From contig NZ_JAINFJ010000001.1 in the NCBI RefSeq assembly GCF_019966595.1, positions 558,001-622,000 on the forward strand: DNA of 64,000 bases, given 5' to 3'. The position numbers and the translations under genes are program-made. Shown piece by piece: positions 61,925 to 64,000 of the stretch (the stretch's first letter is position 1; each line of letters begins with the position of its first letter). The notes beneath the pieces are model-generated. The model had not been told where the DNA came from and made no database searches. It saw only the letters and a program-made list of their open reading frames with translations. The DNA is from Oricola indica (lineage in GTDB: Bacteria; Pseudomonadota; Alphaproteobacteria; Rhizobiales; Rhizobiaceae).

Positions 61925-61955
61925 AAGGGTCGCGGTTATCGCCGCGGCCCTTTTT
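61925..61955. terminator. Rho-independent terminator
   Basis: AAGGGTCGCGG and CCGCGGCCCTT pair (one T-G pair) around TTATCG and run into TTTTT. It ends the membrane protein unit and lies before the convergent aminotransferase stop. Confidence 0.88.
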
Positions 61956-61973
61956 CGCATCGCGTCGCCGGCC

Positions 61974-63182
61974 TTACGCCGCGCGTATCAGCCCGGCCAG
62001 CCGCGAGATCCCCGTATCAATCATCTCGTCCGAGGCGCAGGAAAACGAAAGCCTGATCGTGTTCGCGCCGGAGCCATCGGCGAAGAAGGCGCTTCCGGGA
62101 ACGAAAGCCACGCCTGCGCTGTCCAGCGACCGGACGAGCAGTGCCGCGCCGTCCATCCCCGCAGGCAGGGTGAGCCAGATGAACATGCCGCCTTCCGGCT
62201 TCGTCCATTCGACACCGTCGGGCATTTCGCGCGCCAGCGCCGCCAGCATCCGGTCGCGCCGCGCCGCATAGACGGAGCGCGCCTGTGCGACCTGTTCGTC
62301 GAAAACGGTCCGGGCCACCAGGTCGACCGCCGCCTGGTTGAGAGTCGCCGTATGCAACCCACCCGCCTGGACGAGGATCACCAGCCGCGACACGATCTCG
62401 CGGGACGCGCAGACCCAACCGACGCGCAGGCCCGGCGACAGCGTCTTCGAGAACGAGCCGCAATAGAGCGTCCGGCAAGCGTCGATATCGCCCTTGCGCG
62501 CGATCTCCAGCGCCAGCATCGGCGGGATCGCATCGCCGTCATAGCGAAGCGCCTGGTAGGCCCCGTCCTCGATCACCGCGATGTCCAGCGCGTCGGCAAG
62601 GTCGAGCACCCGTTCGCGCTGCTCGTGCGTCATCGTCTCGCCGGTCGGGTTGGCGAAGTCCGGCGACATATAGGCGAATTTCACCGCGCCGCCCTGCTCC
62701 GCCGCGCGGTCGGCATAATCCTGCGCGTCGCGATTGGCCATCGGCTCCAGCCGGTCGTAGGTCGGCTCGTAGGCATTGAAGGCCTGCAAGGCGCCGAGAT
62801 AGGTCGGCCATGTGACCAGCGCCGTGTCGCCCGGCGACAGGAACAGCTTGCCGAGATAGTCGAGCGCCTGCTGCGATCCGGCTGTGATCAGGATGTTCTC
62901 GGGGCCGCAATCGACGCCGATGCGCCCCATCTCGCCCGCGATCCACGCGCGCAGGCCGGCATGGCCCTCGCTCGGCGAATATTGCAGCGCCGATTTCGCC
63001 GCGTCGCCGGCAAGGGCCGCGTCGAAGGCCTGCCGGAAATCGTCGGCCGGAAACAGCGCCGCATCCGGAATTCCGCCCGCAAACGAGATGATGTCCGGCC
63101 GGTCGAGCAGCTTCAGCAACTCGCGGATCTCGGACGCCTTCATGCGGGTTTCGCGCGCGGCGAAGCGGAAATGTTGCGTCAC
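61974..63182 (-). CDS. PLP-dependent aminotransferase (class I/II, aminoadipate/kynurenine-type)
   Basis: A 402-residue fold type I aminotransferase related to 2-aminoadipate aminotransferase and the MocR catalytic domain, without a DNA-binding part. Landmarks: ISFAGGIPDAALFP, TAGSQQALDYLGKLF, PDFANPTGETM (Asn/Pro near PLP), IEDGAY with the Asp, and SFSKTLSPGLRVGW with the Schiff-base Lys. The GTG at 63182 follows AGGAG at good distance; an ATG at 63224 is possible but lacks that. It stands alone. Amino donor not predictable. Confidence 0.92.
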   Translation of the reverse strand: MTQHFRFAARETRMKASEIRELLKLLDRPDIISFAGGIPDAALFPADDFRQAFDAALAGDAAKSALQYSPSEGHAGLRAWIAGEMGRIGVDCGPENILITAGSQQALDYLGKLFLSPGDTALVTWPTYLGALQAFNAYEPTYDRLEPMANRDAQDYADRAAEQGGAVKFAYMSPDFANPTGETMTHEQRERVLDLADALDIAVIEDGAYQALRYDGDAIPPMLALEIARKGDIDACRTLYCGSFSKTLSPGLRVGWVCASREIVSRLVILVQAGGLHTATLNQAAVDLVARTVFDEQVAQARSVYAARRDRMLAALAREMPDGVEWTKPEGGMFIWLTLPAGMDGAALLVRSLDSAGVAFVPGSAFFADGSGANTIRLSFSCASDEMIDTGISRLAGLIRAA

Positions 63183-63331
63183 GGCCCTGTCTCCTGAGGT
63201 GGGGAGGCGACCATGCGCTTTCACGCAATATATGTCAACATTGCTGACCTATATTTCGCACGGGTTTCCGGCGCAACAACGCCACAATTCTGCGAGACAC
63301 GGACGGCAACCGAACACAAAAGGGCAACCAA

Positions 63332-63817
63332 ATGAAACGCACCAAATCGCTGATCCTGTCCGCCGCGCTGGCGACCGGTCTCGCCGCTCCCGCAATGGCA
63401 GGCGCGCGGGTCGAACTCGGCATGTTGGACTGCACGGTCGAGGGTGGCGTCAATCTCGTGCTAGCCTCGACCAGCAATCTCCAATGCACCTTCACCCCGG
63501 CATCGACAGCGCGGACGCCCGAGACATATACGGGAACCATCGAGAAATACGGCCTCGATCTCGGCACGACGGAGAATGCGGTACTCCGCTGGGCGGTCGT
63601 CGCCCCCGCGGTGAACGGTTACGCGCCTGGCGCCCTTGCCGGCAATTATGGCGGCGCGACCGCCTCGGCCTCCTTCGTCGTCGGCCTTGGTGCGAACGTG
63701 CTCGTCGGCGGTCTGGAAAAATCCTTCGCGCTGCAGCCGGTCAGCCTTCAGTCGCAGCAGGGCATCAACATCGCCGTCGGCGTCGCCGCGCTGCGTCTGA
63801 ACGCAGTCACCAACTGA
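63332..63817 (+). CDS. DUF992 secreted protein
   Basis: A 161-residue protein with a Sec signal (MKRTKSLILSAALATGLAAP, cleaved near AMAGA) and a DUF992 body: VELGMLDCTVEGGVN with Cys, LQCTFTP with the second Cys, then YGLDLG and a C-terminal QSQQGINIAVGVAALRL. The two cysteines probably form a disulfide in the periplasm. The family is common in Hyphomicrobiales and has no known function. The 149 bases before it include the divergent promoter with the aminotransferase. Confidence 0.92.
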   Translation: MKRTKSLILSAALATGLAAPAMAGARVELGMLDCTVEGGVNLVLASTSNLQCTFTPASTARTPETYTGTIEKYGLDLGTTENAVLRWAVVAPAVNGYAPGALAGNYGGATASASFVVGLGANVLVGGLEKSFALQPVSLQSQQGINIAVGVAALRLNAVTN

Positions 63818-63838
63818 CGCCGCAAAACCGTCGCGCGA

Positions 63839-64000
63839 TCAGCCTTCCGGGCCGAGCGCCAGCGGCGCTGGATCGACACCGAGATAGTCGCACAGGCATT
63901 CGACCACGAACCCGTGGTCGTCACGCTGCGGGATACCGGACACGGTGACCGTGCCGACAATGCCCGTTCCCTTGATATGGATCGGGAAGCAGCCGCCATG
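63839..64000 (-). CDS. UPF0303/heme-degrading-domain protein, C-terminal end (partial)
   Basis: The last 53 codons of a gene entering from the right edge. It begins [18 protein letters not shown] and ends with [18 protein letters not shown], the usual C terminus of the UPF0303 (GlcG/HbpS-like) family. The 5' part is beyond the window. It is convergent with the DUF992 gene, separated by 21 bases without a visible terminator. Confidence 0.8.
   Translation of the reverse strand, partial: HGGCFPIHIKGTGIVGTVTVSGIPQRDDHGFVVECLCDYLGVDPAPLALGPEG

Overview
High-GC DNA with dense, tightly overlapping operons, four families of sugar, peptide and C4-dicarboxylate-type uptake systems (CUT1 and CUT2 ABC, Dpp-type ABC, TRAP), twin-arginine signals on many binding proteins, a DUF992 protein and rhizobial-style GMC, FAH and enolase-superfamily enzymes. 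This points to an alphaproteobacterium, most likely Hyphomicrobiales (Rhizobiaceae/Phyllobacteriaceae-like). The genus cannot be fixed from the sequence alone. The window is almost entirely a chromosomal catabolic region; no insertion sequence, CRISPR array or rRNA was seen.

Region A (1-13.6 kb): a substrate-uptake and oxidation locus. It holds a CoA-transferase, an aldo/keto reductase, a GMC oxidoreductase plus aldehyde dehydrogenase, a small quinol-monooxygenase-like protein plus flavodoxin-like protein, and a CUT2 sugar ABC importer with a zinc alcohol dehydrogenase. A TetR regulator (12911-13555) sits divergently beside it. Six copies of one inverted-repeat motif, TAACT-N4-AGTTA-like, lie just upstream of the transcription units and define a probable local TetR regulon. 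The substrate is unknown.

Region B (13.6-24.5 kb): ribokinase, quinone-oxidoreductase-like protein, iron alcohol dehydrogenase, thioesterase, ureidoglycine aminohydrolase (allE), a second GMC oxidoreductase, then a TRAP transporter with an amidohydrolase. Region C (24.5-32.4 kb): two divergent, related peptide-type binding proteins, one followed by two permeases and a fused double ATPase, then an unlisted 40-residue membrane protein gene. Region D (32.6-39.1 kb): a LacI-controlled CUT1 sugar ABC operon with a GH32/GH68-like enzyme and a 32-bp perfectly palindromic operator. Region E (39.2-44.1 kb): hypF-hypC-hypD-hypE, the NiFe-hydrogenase Fe(CN)2CO maturation genes, without hydrogenase subunits or hypAB in view.

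Region F (44.3-56.9 kb): an eleven-gene operon (TRAP dctP-dctQ-dctM, aldose-epimerase-like, enolase-superfamily dehydratase, metallo-beta-lactamase-fold hydrolase, SDR, DHDPS-type aldolase, SDR, FAH hydrolase, lactate-dehydrogenase-like). It reads as a non-phosphorylative sugar or deoxy-sugar pathway that could end in pyruvate plus lactate. It is read away from a divergent regulator that fuses an IclR repressor to an SMP-30/gluconolactonase beta-propeller with intact metal ligands. Region G (56.9-58.8 kb): an AT-rich DUF4238 gene and a frameshifted coding remnant beside tRNA-Lys(CTT), a likely old insertion. Region H (58.9-64 kb): PhzF, a NUDIX-like protein, a polytopic membrane protein behind an FNR/FixK-type box, an aminotransferase, DUF992, and the end of a UPF0303 protein.

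A recurring feature is a stable hairpin directly after every solute-binding-protein gene in the window, probably setting binding protein above membrane components.
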